Source of the DNA: Geitlerinema sp. PCC 9228
GTDB lineage: Bacteria > Cyanobacteriota > Cyanobacteriia > Cyanobacteriales > PCC-9228
Length of the DNA stretch: 39,256 nt
NCBI RefSeq assembly: GCF_001870905.1
Contig: NZ_LNDC01000064.1
Span: forward strand, 1 to 39,256
Direction of reading: 5' to 3'
Made by a program: the position numbers and the translations under genes
Shown here: positions 1-8,477 of the stretch, in pieces
How the letters are laid out: each line of letters starts with the position of its first letter
Position numbering within the stretch: position 1 is the stretch's first letter
Notes under the pieces: generated by a model
Databases searched by the model: none
What the model saw: only the letters and a program-made list of their open reading frames with translations
Told to the model about the DNA's origin: nothing

Positions 1-9
1 GCTCGAGCC

Positions 10-257
10 ATGTTTGGAAAAATTGCCGCCGATGCCCTGGGATTAAGCGATTTGGGGAAAGTTATCGCCCAGAAGCTCCCAAGTATATTTTGCATGAAGA
101 AGGCGAAACTATTCACTTTCTCATTAAATCTAAAGCAGATGAATATTGTTTTACCAACTTTGCTTTTATTCATTTAGATGGTTCGGGCGCCGTTAGCAAA
201 AAGATTCTTCTGTCGCGCTATCCTTATAAAGCTTATTCTATTTCCCATTTTTATTGA
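10..257 (+). pseudogene. Decayed PH-domain (bPH_1/DUF1696-like) protein
   Basis: The first codons read MFGKIAADALGLSDLGKVIA, the usual N-terminus of the small bacterial PH-domain proteins of the YvbH/DUF1696 kind. Near base 78 the frame breaks. The homologous text resumes in the next frame (PEAPKYILHEEGE, then IKSKADEYCFTNFAFIHLDG and SGAVSKKILLSRYPYKAYSI) and stops at TGA 255-257. Losing one C from a C run (GCCCC to GCCC) would explain the shift. Family members are roughly 120-130 residues as I recall, so the tail that normally follows the SKKxxLxRYxY segment is also missing. A sequencing indel could explain the frameshift but not the short end. The start lies only 9 bases inside the window, so no promoter can be judged. 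Confidence 0.65.
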
Positions 258-326
258 AAAAAAGCTCCTATTTCCCTCGTTCGGTTTAGACTGGAAAACT
301 TATTGTTGTTGAGATGACATGGAAAA

Positions 327-833
327 ATGACGAATAACTTCCACAGTGCAACTCCTCCTGATAGAATCCGGCTCGATCGCACCGGTAATGAGATAACTAT
401 TGCCATTAAATGGTTTGATTTCGGTACGATAATTATTACTGTATTTACGTTTGTTTGGGATATTATATTATTCTCAACAATAAGTGATATAGGATTAACT
501 TTGCTAATATTTGTAGTAGCAGGAATCGTTCTAACTTACTACGCGATCGCTAAATGGGTCAATTGGACTTATATTACTGCCAGTCAAGAGAAATCGATCG
601 TATCTTCCCAGCCACTTTCTTGGTTTGGTGACAAGAAGTTTGAAGTCTCAAGACTACAGCAGCTTTTATATAAAAAAGAAACTAGAAATACTGGGCAGGG
701 AGGAAAAAGAACTTGCTATGTGATTTATGTTGATACTGGTTCTTCCAAGAAAACCAAACTGATAGAACTTGATAAAGAACAGGAAGCCTCATTTATAACA
801 ACATCACTCCAAGAGTATTTTAATCTTGGATAA
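327..833 (+). CDS. Small two-helix membrane protein, function unknown
   Basis: A 168-residue protein that I do not recognise as a named family. After a short polar N-terminus (a RIRLDRTGNEITIAIKW stretch) come two hydrophobic helices at about residues 32-50 and 57-75. A soluble, beta-rich C-terminal half of about 90 residues follows, with Lys/Arg-rich strands and a closing FITTSLQEYFNLG helix. The plan, two helices in a hairpin then a small cytoplasmic domain, resembles bacterial PH-like membrane proteins, which would fit the decayed PH gene just upstream; this is inference. The ribosome-binding site is weak (GGAAAA directly before the ATG). It contains one HIP1 site, so it is not obviously foreign. 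Confidence 0.6.
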   Translation: MTNNFHSATPPDRIRLDRTGNEITIAIKWFDFGTIIITVFTFVWDIILFSTISDIGLTLLIFVVAGIVLTYYAIAKWVNWTYITASQEKSIVSSQPLSWFGDKKFEVSRLQQLLYKKETRNTGQGGKRTCYVIYVDTGSSKKTKLIELDKEQEASFITTSLQEYFNLG

Positions 834-1422
834 CAACCAAGACATTCCACCTGGGGCCAGAAAATTTGTTTTCGCGAGCGCTTGCTTATGGTGACGCATT
901 TTATGGTGGGGATTTTTTCCAGCGAGCGATCGCCGATATAATGGCGATCGCTTCTCCCAAGAAACCGGACCACCGATTTCACCAATGGTAGGATGCTTCG
1001 GACCATCGCGATTGAACCTCGGTCGCAATTATTCTAGCAAGAAACAGCCAGCTTGCCATTGCCAGTTCCGGTGTTTGCGGCGGATATAGAACTGACAGTA
1101 GGCAATATTTTGGGATGGTTGCAGCATCCAGCAAGATGGAGACTGGATAAGTTACTTGAAAAATCTAGTAGACGATCCTGGGGAAAGACTTCTAGATGAT
1201 TGAGCAAACCTTGTACAAAAGAGATTCAATTGACATTTTAGAAAATTGGGCGGTACAATAACCGGGCACAGCAAAGTTTTTAGAAGTTAGCCCTTGACTA
1301 ACCAAATCACCGGACAACCATTGACCTTCGTGTTGATGATGTCCGTTTCATCTATAAAAAGCGATCGCTAGCGTTGAACGCTTCTAGTTCGCTTTCGGCG
1401 GCAAAAATCAAAATCCCCAACC
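834..1422 (+). other. Non-coding stretch upstream of the defence genes
   Basis: No convincing gene is seen in 589 bases; the open frames here are short and lack recognisable content. It holds a HIP1 inverted repeat (926-934 with 943-951, perfect 9-bp arms, 8-base loop, not followed by a clear T run), a strong sigma70-type promoter at 1230-1259, and a 13-bp palindrome AGCGTTGAACGCT at 1370-1382, about 40 bases before the helicase start, which could be an operator. Confidence 0.6.
1230..1259 (+). promoter_or_regulatory. Sigma70-type promoter for the defence operon
   Basis: TTGACA at 1230-1235 is a perfect -35 box, and TACAAT at 1254-1259 is a 5/6 -10 box, with an 18-base spacer. Transcription would start near 1266, giving a leader of about 155 bases before the ATG at 1423. 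There is no other gene start in between. Confidence 0.65.
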
Positions 1423-4299
1423 ATGACCAAATCCGCAACAACCGACAAACCAAATCCAACTCCCGGTTCGGTGGTTCGCTGTCGCCAGCGCCACTGGGTG
1501 GTTTTGCCATCCGATAATCCCGATTTGATTCGCCTGCGCCCCCTTAGCGGTGACGAAGAACAGACGCGCGGCGTTTATCGTCCCTTGCTGGGAGAGTTGG
1601 AGAATATCGAACCAGCCGAATTTCCCCTACCAACGGCAGAAGCGGTTCAAGACCATACGGCAGCGCGGTTGCTGATGGATGCGGCGCGGTTGAGTTTGCG
1701 TAGCGGCGCGGGTCCGTTTCGTTGTTTGGGGCGACTGTCGCTGCGACCTCGACCGTACCAGCTAGTACCGTTGTTGATGGCGCTGCGGTTGGAGACGGCG
1801 CGGTTGTTAATTGCGGACGATGTGGGGATTGGCAAAACCATTGAAGCGGGGTTGATTGCCCGGGAGTTGCTCGATCGCGCGGAAGTGAAGCGGTTGGCAG
1901 TTTTGTGTCCGCCCCGTCTGTGCGACCAGTGGCAGCGGGAATTGCGGGAGAAGTTTCATATTGATGCGGTGGTGGTTCGTTCGGGAACGGTTTCTAAGTT
2001 GGAACGATCGCTTCCCTCCGGCGACCATCACGTTTTTGGCTACTACCGCCACATTATCGTTAGTCTCGACTATGCCAAAAGCGATCGCCGGCGGGCCAGT
2101 TTTCTCGCCCATTGTCCGGATTTGGTTATTGTAGACGAAGCTCACACTTGTGCAATTCGCAGCAACGCACCACAAACCACAGGTAGCAGCGGTGGTTCCC
2201 AGCAGCAGCGCCACCAACTAGTAGAACAAGTAGCCGCCAAAAGCGATCGCCATTTGATTTTGCTGACGGCAACGCCCCACAGCGGTATTGAAACCTCGTT
2301 TTTGTCGTTGGTGGGGCTTATCAATCCCCAATTCGAGCAGTTGGACCTGGATAATCTCAGCGAAAGCGATCGCGCCCAATTGGCAAAACATTTTGTCCAG
2401 CGTCGCCGCGCCGATGTCCAACAGTGGTTGGGAGATGAAACGCCCTTTCCCCAACGAGATTCCTTAGAAGAATCCTACCGCCTCTCCCAAGAATACCGCC
2501 AACTGTTCGATAAAGTATACGAATTTGCGCGGGGGTTGGTGGTAGACCACCAAAACCAGGATATTGGCACAGCCCAACAGAGAGGGCGATATTGGTCGGC
2601 GCTGGCCATTATCCGCTGCGTTATGTCTTCTCCGGCAGCCGCTGTTGCTACCCTGACCCGCAAAGCCAGCCAAATTGCCGATAGCGAGGAAGTAGCGGAA
2701 GAACTGGACGAAGAATTGGCAGCGGCGTACACCGATGACCCCACCGAACGCGAACAAGTTATCGATGCCACGCCAAAAGTGGTGGTCGATCGCGCCCAAC
2801 GGTCTTATAAGGAAACAGACAAGCGCAAACTCCGGGAATTTGCCAAAACTGCCCAGCAATTGCAGGGGAAAAAAGATGCTAAATTGCAAAAAGCGATCGC
2901 TTTGGTAAAAAACTTGCTGGATGATGAATTTACGCCGATTATTTGGTGTCGCTACGTTGCCACTGCCAATTACGTTACCAGTGCTTTGGCAGAACAATTA
3001 GAAAAGAAAAAACGCGACAGCGCCCGGGTTATCGGTATTACTGGGGAACTTTCCGAAGACGAACGGGAAGCGCGCCTGGAAGAGTTGCTGAAGTATCGCC
3101 GGCGGGTGTTGGTGGCTACCGACTGCCTCAGCGAAGGGCTGAACTTGCAAGAGCATTTTACTGCCGTGATTCACTACGATTTGCCCTGGAACCCCAATCG
3201 CCTGGAACAGCGGGAAGGCAGGGTCGATCGCTACGGGCAAGTAGCGCCCACGGTGAAGTGTGTTTTGCTGTACGGTCAAGACAATCCCGTGGATGGCGCG
3301 GTGTTGGATGTGTTGCTGCGCAAGGCAAAAAATATTCATAAAGCTTTGGGAATAGCCGTTCCCGTTCCCATGGACAACGAAGCGGTTTCGGAAGCGTTGT
3401 TCCAGTCCTTATTCGAGCGCGCTAGCTCAGCCCAACAGCTTTCGTTGCTGGATTTGTTGGAAGATGGCGATTCTCCGGTAACGGAAGTACGCCGGCGTTG
3501 GGACCATGCTGTGCAACGGGAACAGCACAACCGTACCCGATTTGCCCAGCGCACCATCAAGCCGGAAGAAGTGAAGCGGGAGTTGCAGGAGTCGGATGCG
3601 GTTTTGGGCAGCCAGCAAGAGGTAGAACGCTTTACCCGCGAGGCTTTGGAACGGTTGAATGCGTCTTTGGTGAAGAAGAACAAGGCGTGGTATCTGCCCC
3701 ACGTTCTGTGGGTTTTAGAACCGGTTTTGGGGAACCAGCCGCGATCGCTTTCTTTTGAGTCGCCAGCGCCGGAAGGGGTAGAACCTGTGGGGCGCAACCA
3801 TCCTTTGGTGGAAGGGTTGGCGCGGCATCTGTTGGAAGAGGCGTTGAAAAATCCACGAGAAGCGGTGGCTGCCCGCTGCGGGGTGACGGTGACGGATGCT
3901 GTTAGTTACCCGGTGGTGGTTTTGTTGGTGCGATCGCGGTATTTGCTGCAACCGTATCGTCGCGAAGAACAATTGCTGGCGGAGGAATGCCTGACGTTGG
4001 GTTTTAGCGGACCGCCCTCAAACCCCCAATGGCTGTCAGTAGAACAGGCGCGGGAATTGTTGGAAACAGCAGAACCGACGGAGGATTTGCCCCTAGCCCA
4101 GAAACAGGCGCGCATCGAACGATTGTTGGGACGTTTGGAGGAATTGTCCTCCCATTTGGATGCGTGGGCTAACGATCGCGCCCAAGCCCTGAAAGACTCC
4201 CATCGGCGGGTACGGACCATGACCAAGGAAGGGGCAGTCAAGGTAATGCCCCAGTTGCCCATGGATATTTTAGGGATTTGCCAATTTGTCCCCGAGTGA
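1423..4299 (+). CDS. DrmD-like SNF2-family helicase
   Basis: A 958-residue superfamily 2 ATPase of the SNF2/RapA type. Visible motifs are RPRPYQLVPLLMAL (about 108-121), Walker A DVGIGKT (133-139), PPRLCDQW (163-170), the DEAH box (238-241) and LTATPHSG (281-288). The second RecA domain has VLVATDCLSEGLNLQ near 561 and WNPNRLEQREGRVDRYGQ near 588-605. This set, and the N-terminal RLLIADDVGIGKTIEAGLIA text, match the helicase called DrmD in class 1 DISARM. That protein lies next to an adenine methylase, as here. A charged, helical C-terminal region of about 300 residues follows the motor. A DNA translocase acting on invading DNA is the likely role. The gene has HIP1 sites and normal codon use. 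The methylase start follows after 97 bases, so co-transcription is likely. Another SNF2 defence helicase (DpdE type, for example) is possible. Confidence 0.8.
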   Translation: MTKSATTDKPNPTPGSVVRCRQRHWVVLPSDNPDLIRLRPLSGDEEQTRGVYRPLLGELENIEPAEFPLPTAEAVQDHTAARLLMDAARLSLRSGAGPFRCLGRLSLRPRPYQLVPLLMALRLETARLLIADDVGIGKTIEAGLIARELLDRAEVKRLAVLCPPRLCDQWQRELREKFHIDAVVVRSGTVSKLERSLPSGDHHVFGYYRHIIVSLDYAKSDRRRASFLAHCPDLVIVDEAHTCAIRSNAPQTTGSSGGSQQQRHQLVEQVAAKSDRHLILLTATPHSGIETSFLSLVGLINPQFEQLDLDNLSESDRAQLAKHFVQRRRADVQQWLGDETPFPQRDSLEESYRLSQEYRQLFDKVYEFARGLVVDHQNQDIGTAQQRGRYWSALAIIRCVMSSPAAAVATLTRKASQIADSEEVAEELDEELAAAYTDDPTEREQVIDATPKVVVDRAQRSYKETDKRKLREFAKTAQQLQGKKDAKLQKAIALVKNLLDDEFTPIIWCRYVATANYVTSALAEQLEKKKRDSARVIGITGELSEDEREARLEELLKYRRRVLVATDCLSEGLNLQEHFTAVIHYDLPWNPNRLEQREGRVDRYGQVAPTVKCVLLYGQDNPVDGAVLDVLLRKAKNIHKALGIAVPVPMDNEAVSEALFQSLFERASSAQQLSLLDLLEDGDSPVTEVRRRWDHAVQREQHNRTRFAQRTIKPEEVKRELQESDAVLGSQQEVERFTREALERLNASLVKKNKAWYLPHVLWVLEPVLGNQPRSLSFESPAPEGVEPVGRNHPLVEGLARHLLEEALKNPREAVAARCGVTVTDAVSYPVVVLLVRSRYLLQPYRREEQLLAEECLTLGFSGPPSNPQWLSVEQARELLETAEPTEDLPLAQKQARIERLLGRLEELSSHLDAWANDRAQALKDSHRRVRTMTKEGAVKVMPQLPMDILGICQFVPE

Positions 4300-4396
4300 T
4301 TCCGTTCGCGTCGCGTCTGGTGAAAGAGAATCGTTTTCTTGACAAATTTCCCATTTTATGTATTGACGTTGTCCATTGGCGGAAGCATTTAGAACT

Positions 4397-7300
4397 ATGA
4401 GTGCAGTTACCACAAACCTCACGGGCGTACAAATCGAAGGCAACTTAATTGCCCCCGACATGACCGAACAGTTGCTGGAAGGGGACATCAAAGGGCAATC
4501 CCCGGAAGATTTTGGCTTGCAGAAATCTGACAAGCTAGCGGATGAAATTGCCACGGCATGGGGCGATGCCCGGGCGTATTGGGATGCGTTTCGGCGGCGG
4601 TTGGCGCGGCTGCCAGAAGGAGAGACGGCAACGAGTTTGACCCGGGAGTATTGGGCAATTCCCCTGTTGGAACTGTTGGGATATCAGCCGAAATACCAGC
4701 CAAAAGCAGCGGTGGTGGAAGGGCAAACCTACGCCATTTCCCATCGTGCGGAACCTGGAGAAGAGAAACCACCGGTTCACATTGTGGGGGCGCGGGTGGA
4801 TTTGGAAAAACGTCCCCCCAGCGGTACTCCCAGACTGTCGGCACACGGGTTGGTGCAAGAATATCTCAATCGTACCGAACATCTGTGGGCGATCGCGACC
4901 AATGGGTTGCGCTGGCGGCTGCTGCGGGATTCGTCGTTGATGACCCGGCTGACCTATATCGAGTTCGATTTGGAACAGATTCTCGAAGGTGAGAACTTTG
5001 CCGAGTTTGGCTTGTTTTTCCGCCTGTTCCACCGTTCCCGGTTGCCGTCGGAAATGGACGATGCTGACGAGTGTTTGCTGGAGTATTACCACCAGGAAGC
5101 CCGCCAGCAAGGGGGACGGATTCGCGATCGCTTGCGCAATAATGTAGAAGCGGCTTTGGTTACCCTGGGAACCGGGTTTTTGCAGCGTCGTGACAACCAC
5201 AAGTTGCGCGAACAAGTGGAAACGGGAGAACTTACCCCCGAAAACTACTACCGCCAGTTGCTGCGATTGATTTATCGTTTGCTCTTTTTGATGGTAGCCG
5301 AGTCGCGGGAACTTTTGTTCGCTAGCGAAAATGAGCGTCAACTGCACTCATCGCCAGCCGAAAAAGCCCGTATCTATCGGGAATATTACAGCATGGAACG
5401 GTTGCGGGCGCTGGCGGAACGTCCTACTTACCGGCGGGAAGGCTTCCAAGACCTGTGGCAGGGGTTGCGGGTGACCTTTGCCTTGTTCGACGAAAACTGG
5501 CGCGGGGAACTTTTGAACCTATCGCCGTTGAATGGGGATTTGTTCGGTGAAGGAACTTTGGAAAATTTGGATACTTGCGCCATCGACAATCACGACTTAT
5601 CCCTTGCCATTCGCCATCTGTCTCTTTACGAACAAGACAAACGGATGCGGCGGGTGAACTACGGCGCTTTGGATGTGGAAGAGTTGGGCAGTATTTACGA
5701 AAGTTTGTTGGATTTTCGCCCGCAAATCGAGCAGAATCAAGGATTTTACGAGTTTCGTTTGGTGGCTGGCGGCGATCGCAAATCGACAGGTTCCTATTAT
5801 ACGCCACCGGAGTTGGTGGGACAACTGGTCAAAAGTGCTTTGGAACCGGTTATCGCACAGAAATTGCAGGGAAAAACCACCCGCCAAGAGCAAGAAACGG
5901 CGTTGTTGGAGTTAAAAGTTTGCGACCCGGCTTGCGGTTCTGGGCATTTTTTGCTGGCAGCGGCACGACGGATTGGCAAGGAACTGGCACAAATTCAAAC
6001 TGGGGAAAGCCATCCAGGACCGGATGCGGTACGGCAGGCAACGCGCCAAGCAATTCAGCATTGCATTTACGGGGTGGATATGAATCCCCTGGCGGTGGAT
6101 TTGTGCAAAGTGGCGTTGTGGATTGAAGGATTTTATCGCGGCTATCCGCTGACATTTCTCGACCATCGCATCCGCTGCGGAAATTCGTTGGTGGGGGTAT
6201 TGGATTTGGATTGTTTGCACGAGGGAATTCCGGATAAGGCATACAAGCCAGTGACGGGAGATGAGAAGAAAACGGCAAATTTGCTGAAAAAGCGCAACAA
6301 GGGAGAGCGCGGGGATGCGGAAATCGGGCAGCTTTCCCTGGAATTTGAGGAATTGGCTGTGGAAAGGGAGCAATATACGGAAGCGTTTCGGGAACTGGAT
6401 GAGATTGAGGAAACCAGTGCAGACCAAGTACGCCAGAAGCAGGCGAAGTATCGGCAAAGCCGTGAGGAAAAAGGATGGTGGCGCGATAATTCCGCTTGTA
6501 ATTTATGGACGGCGGCGTTTTTTATGCCGCTGACGGAGCAGAATTTGCAGTGGTTACCGACAACGGCAGCATTAAACCGGGTTTTGCGCGAAGACCGCAT
6601 GACGGGAGAAGTAGTTGAGGAAGCAAATAAGCTGGCAGAGGAGAAAAATTTCTTTCACTGGCCGTTGGAGTTTCCGGAAGTTTTTGAAGATGGGGGATTT
6701 GATTGCGTTATGGGAAATCCGCCGTGGGAACGGATTAAGTTGCAGGAGAAGGAATTTTTTGCGTCTCGGGATGCAGAAATTGCTAAGGCAAAAAATAGTG
6801 CAGCGCGGAAAAAGTTAATCGAGCGATTGCCGCAGACCAATCCCAAGTTGGCACAGGAATGGGAAGAGGCGAAGCAGTTTGCAGAGGCGCAGGGCAAGTT
6901 TGTGCGCGAGTCGGGTCGTTTTCCTTTGACCAGCAAAGGCGATATCAATACGTATGCGGTGTTTGCAGAAACCGATCGTAATTTAGTGGGAAAGAAAGGA
7001 AGGGCAGGAATTATTGTTCCCACTGGAATTGTCTCTGATGACACTACAAAGAAATTTTTTGAAGATTTGATCGAAAATCACACACTTAATAAAGTTACTG
7101 GCTTTGAAAATGAAGAATTTATTTTTCCTGCTGTAGCTAATGTAGTGAAATTTTGCATATTAACTATTAACGGTAAAAACCTTCCTCAATCTAATCCCAC
7201 TTTTTGCTTTTACATAAGAGATATTAATCAACTTAATCGAGAAGATAGGTACTTTACACTAACTCCTGATGAAATAAAATTAATGAATCCGAATACTCTC

Positions 7301-8275
7301 ACTTGTCCCGTATTTCGTACCAGTGCGGATGCTGAAATTACCAAACAAATTTACCAGCGGGTACCAGTTCTCGAAAACGAGAGTAAAGGACAAAATCCTT
7401 GGGGCATTTCTTTTATGCGTATGTTTGATATGTCCAATGATAGTGATTTGTTTAAACCTGAAGCTAGCAAAAATCGTGTCCCCCTCTATGAAGCTAAAAT
7501 GTTTCATCATTTTAATCATCGTTGGGGTGATTATGCAATACAAGCTAGAACAACAGGACGTGGTTTAGCAGAAGTTCCTTTAGAAAAATATCAAGACCCT
7601 AATTATACAATCACGCCACGTTACTGGATCGAGAAAAAAGAAGTAGAGAATCGAATAACCGATAAATGGAATCAAAAATGGTTATTGGGATGGAGAGATA
7701 TTTGTAGATCCTCAGACGAAAGAACAGTGATTTCGTCTCTGATTCCCATAGCAGGTTGTGGAGATACTGTTTTATTGATGCTTCCTCAAGTACAAAGCTT
7801 AAAATCTATTTCCTGTTTGTTAGCTAACTTAAACAGTATAGTTCTTGATTTTGTAGCTCGTCAAAAAGTTGGCGGAACCCATCTAAAATTTTTCACCATG
7901 CGCCAACTCCCCATTCTTCCCCCAGAAGCTTACAGCCAGGAAGACATCGAATTTATCAGCAGCCGCGTCCTCGAACTCGTATATACCGCTTGGGATATGC
8001 AACCCTTCGCAAAAGATATGGGATACGACGGCGAACCCTTTATCTGGGACGAACAAAGACGTGCAAAACTCCGCGCCGAACTGGATGCTAAATACGCCAA
8101 ACTTTATGGACTCACCCGCGACGAACTCCGCTATATCCTCGATCCCAAAGACGTTCATGGCGAAGACTTCCCCAGCGAAACCTTCCGTGTCCTCAAAGAC
8201 AACGAAATAAAACGCTATGGTGAGTATCGTACCCGCCGATTGGTTCTCGCCGCCTGGGATATGCAAGGCTTTTAG
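4397..8275 (+). CDS. PglX/Eco57I-type adenine-specific DNA methyltransferase (DrmMI-like)
   Basis: A 1292-residue N6-adenine methyltransferase. SAM-binding motif I is DPACGSGHFLLAAARRIGKE (about 510 onward), preceded by TGSYYTPPELV (about 465) and followed by IYGVDMNPLAVDLCKVALW. The catalytic motif is MGNPPWERIKL (NPPW near 773). The N-terminal ~400 residues resemble the helper domain of type IIG enzymes, but I see no clear PD-(D/E)XK nuclease site, so it probably only methylates. Residues about 880-1164 should be the target-recognition domain; their DNA is markedly AT-rich and HIP1-free (see findings). ATG 4397 is preferred: a GGCGGAAG purine stretch lies upstream, while the in-frame TTG at 4376 has no ribosome-binding site. 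A weak internal promoter (TTGACA 4339-4344) may add to read-through from the helicase. By analogy with DISARM/BREX it would mark host DNA as self. A stand-alone type IIG enzyme is less likely given the neighbours. Confidence 0.85.
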   Translation: MSAVTTNLTGVQIEGNLIAPDMTEQLLEGDIKGQSPEDFGLQKSDKLADEIATAWGDARAYWDAFRRRLARLPEGETATSLTREYWAIPLLELLGYQPKYQPKAAVVEGQTYAISHRAEPGEEKPPVHIVGARVDLEKRPPSGTPRLSAHGLVQEYLNRTEHLWAIATNGLRWRLLRDSSLMTRLTYIEFDLEQILEGENFAEFGLFFRLFHRSRLPSEMDDADECLLEYYHQEARQQGGRIRDRLRNNVEAALVTLGTGFLQRRDNHKLREQVETGELTPENYYRQLLRLIYRLLFLMVAESRELLFASENERQLHSSPAEKARIYREYYSMERLRALAERPTYRREGFQDLWQGLRVTFALFDENWRGELLNLSPLNGDLFGEGTLENLDTCAIDNHDLSLAIRHLSLYEQDKRMRRVNYGALDVEELGSIYESLLDFRPQIEQNQGFYEFRLVAGGDRKSTGSYYTPPELVGQLVKSALEPVIAQKLQGKTTRQEQETALLELKVCDPACGSGHFLLAAARRIGKELAQIQTGESHPGPDAVRQATRQAIQHCIYGVDMNPLAVDLCKVALWIEGFYRGYPLTFLDHRIRCGNSLVGVLDLDCLHEGIPDKAYKPVTGDEKKTANLLKKRNKGERGDAEIGQLSLEFEELAVEREQYTEAFRELDEIEETSADQVRQKQAKYRQSREEKGWWRDNSACNLWTAAFFMPLTEQNLQWLPTTAALNRVLREDRMTGEVVEEANKLAEEKNFFHWPLEFPEVFEDGGFDCVMGNPPWERIKLQEKEFFASRDAEIAKAKNSAARKKLIERLPQTNPKLAQEWEEAKQFAEAQGKFVRESGRFPLTSKGDINTYAVFAETDRNLVGKKGRAGIIVPTGIVSDDTTKKFFEDLIENHTLNKVTGFENEEFIFPAVANVVKFCILTINGKNLPQSNPTFCFYIRDINQLNREDRYFTLTPDEIKLMNPNTLTCPVFRTSADAEITKQIYQRVPVLENESKGQNPWGISFMRMFDMSNDSDLFKPEASKNRVPLYEAKMFHHFNHRWGDYAIQARTTGRGLAEVPLEKYQDPNYTITPRYWIEKKEVENRITDKWNQKWLLGWRDICRSSDERTVISSLIPIAGCGDTVLLMLPQVQSLKSISCLLANLNSIVLDFVARQKVGGTHLKFFTMRQLPILPPEAYSQEDIEFISSRVLELVYTAWDMQPFAKDMGYDGEPFIWDEQRRAKLRAELDAKYAKLYGLTRDELRYILDPKDVHGEDFPSETFRVLKDNEIKRYGEYRTRRLVLAAWDMQGF

Positions 8276-8416
8276 TCTCCCATGCCCACAAACATCCGTT
8301 ATTTATTGATTCAATTGAGGAAACATAACCCTAAAGAGCAACTTGGGAGCAGACAAAATGGCATCCTTTCCCCAATTTCCCAGAAACAAACCATCCTTAC
8401 CCCAGTCTATCCTCGA

Positions 8417-8445
8417 TTGAAAATCTAAAATTCTAGCGATAAAAT
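8417..8445 (+). promoter_or_regulatory. Sigma70-type promoter for the UvrD-fusion unit
   Basis: TTGAAA at 8417-8422 and TAAAAT at 8440-8445 are separated by exactly 17 bases. Transcription would start near 8452, about 26 bases before the ATG at 8478, with GGGAGAAAG as ribosome-binding site. The 202-base gap after the methylase supports a separate transcription unit here. Confidence 0.6.
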
Positions 8446-8477
8446 GACTCACTATCCCCTGGGAGAAAGCAAAAAGC

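Noticed and set aside
725-1028. Minus-strand frames after the small membrane protein
   Set aside because: They overlap the real gene and a HIP1 hairpin and have no recognisable domains.
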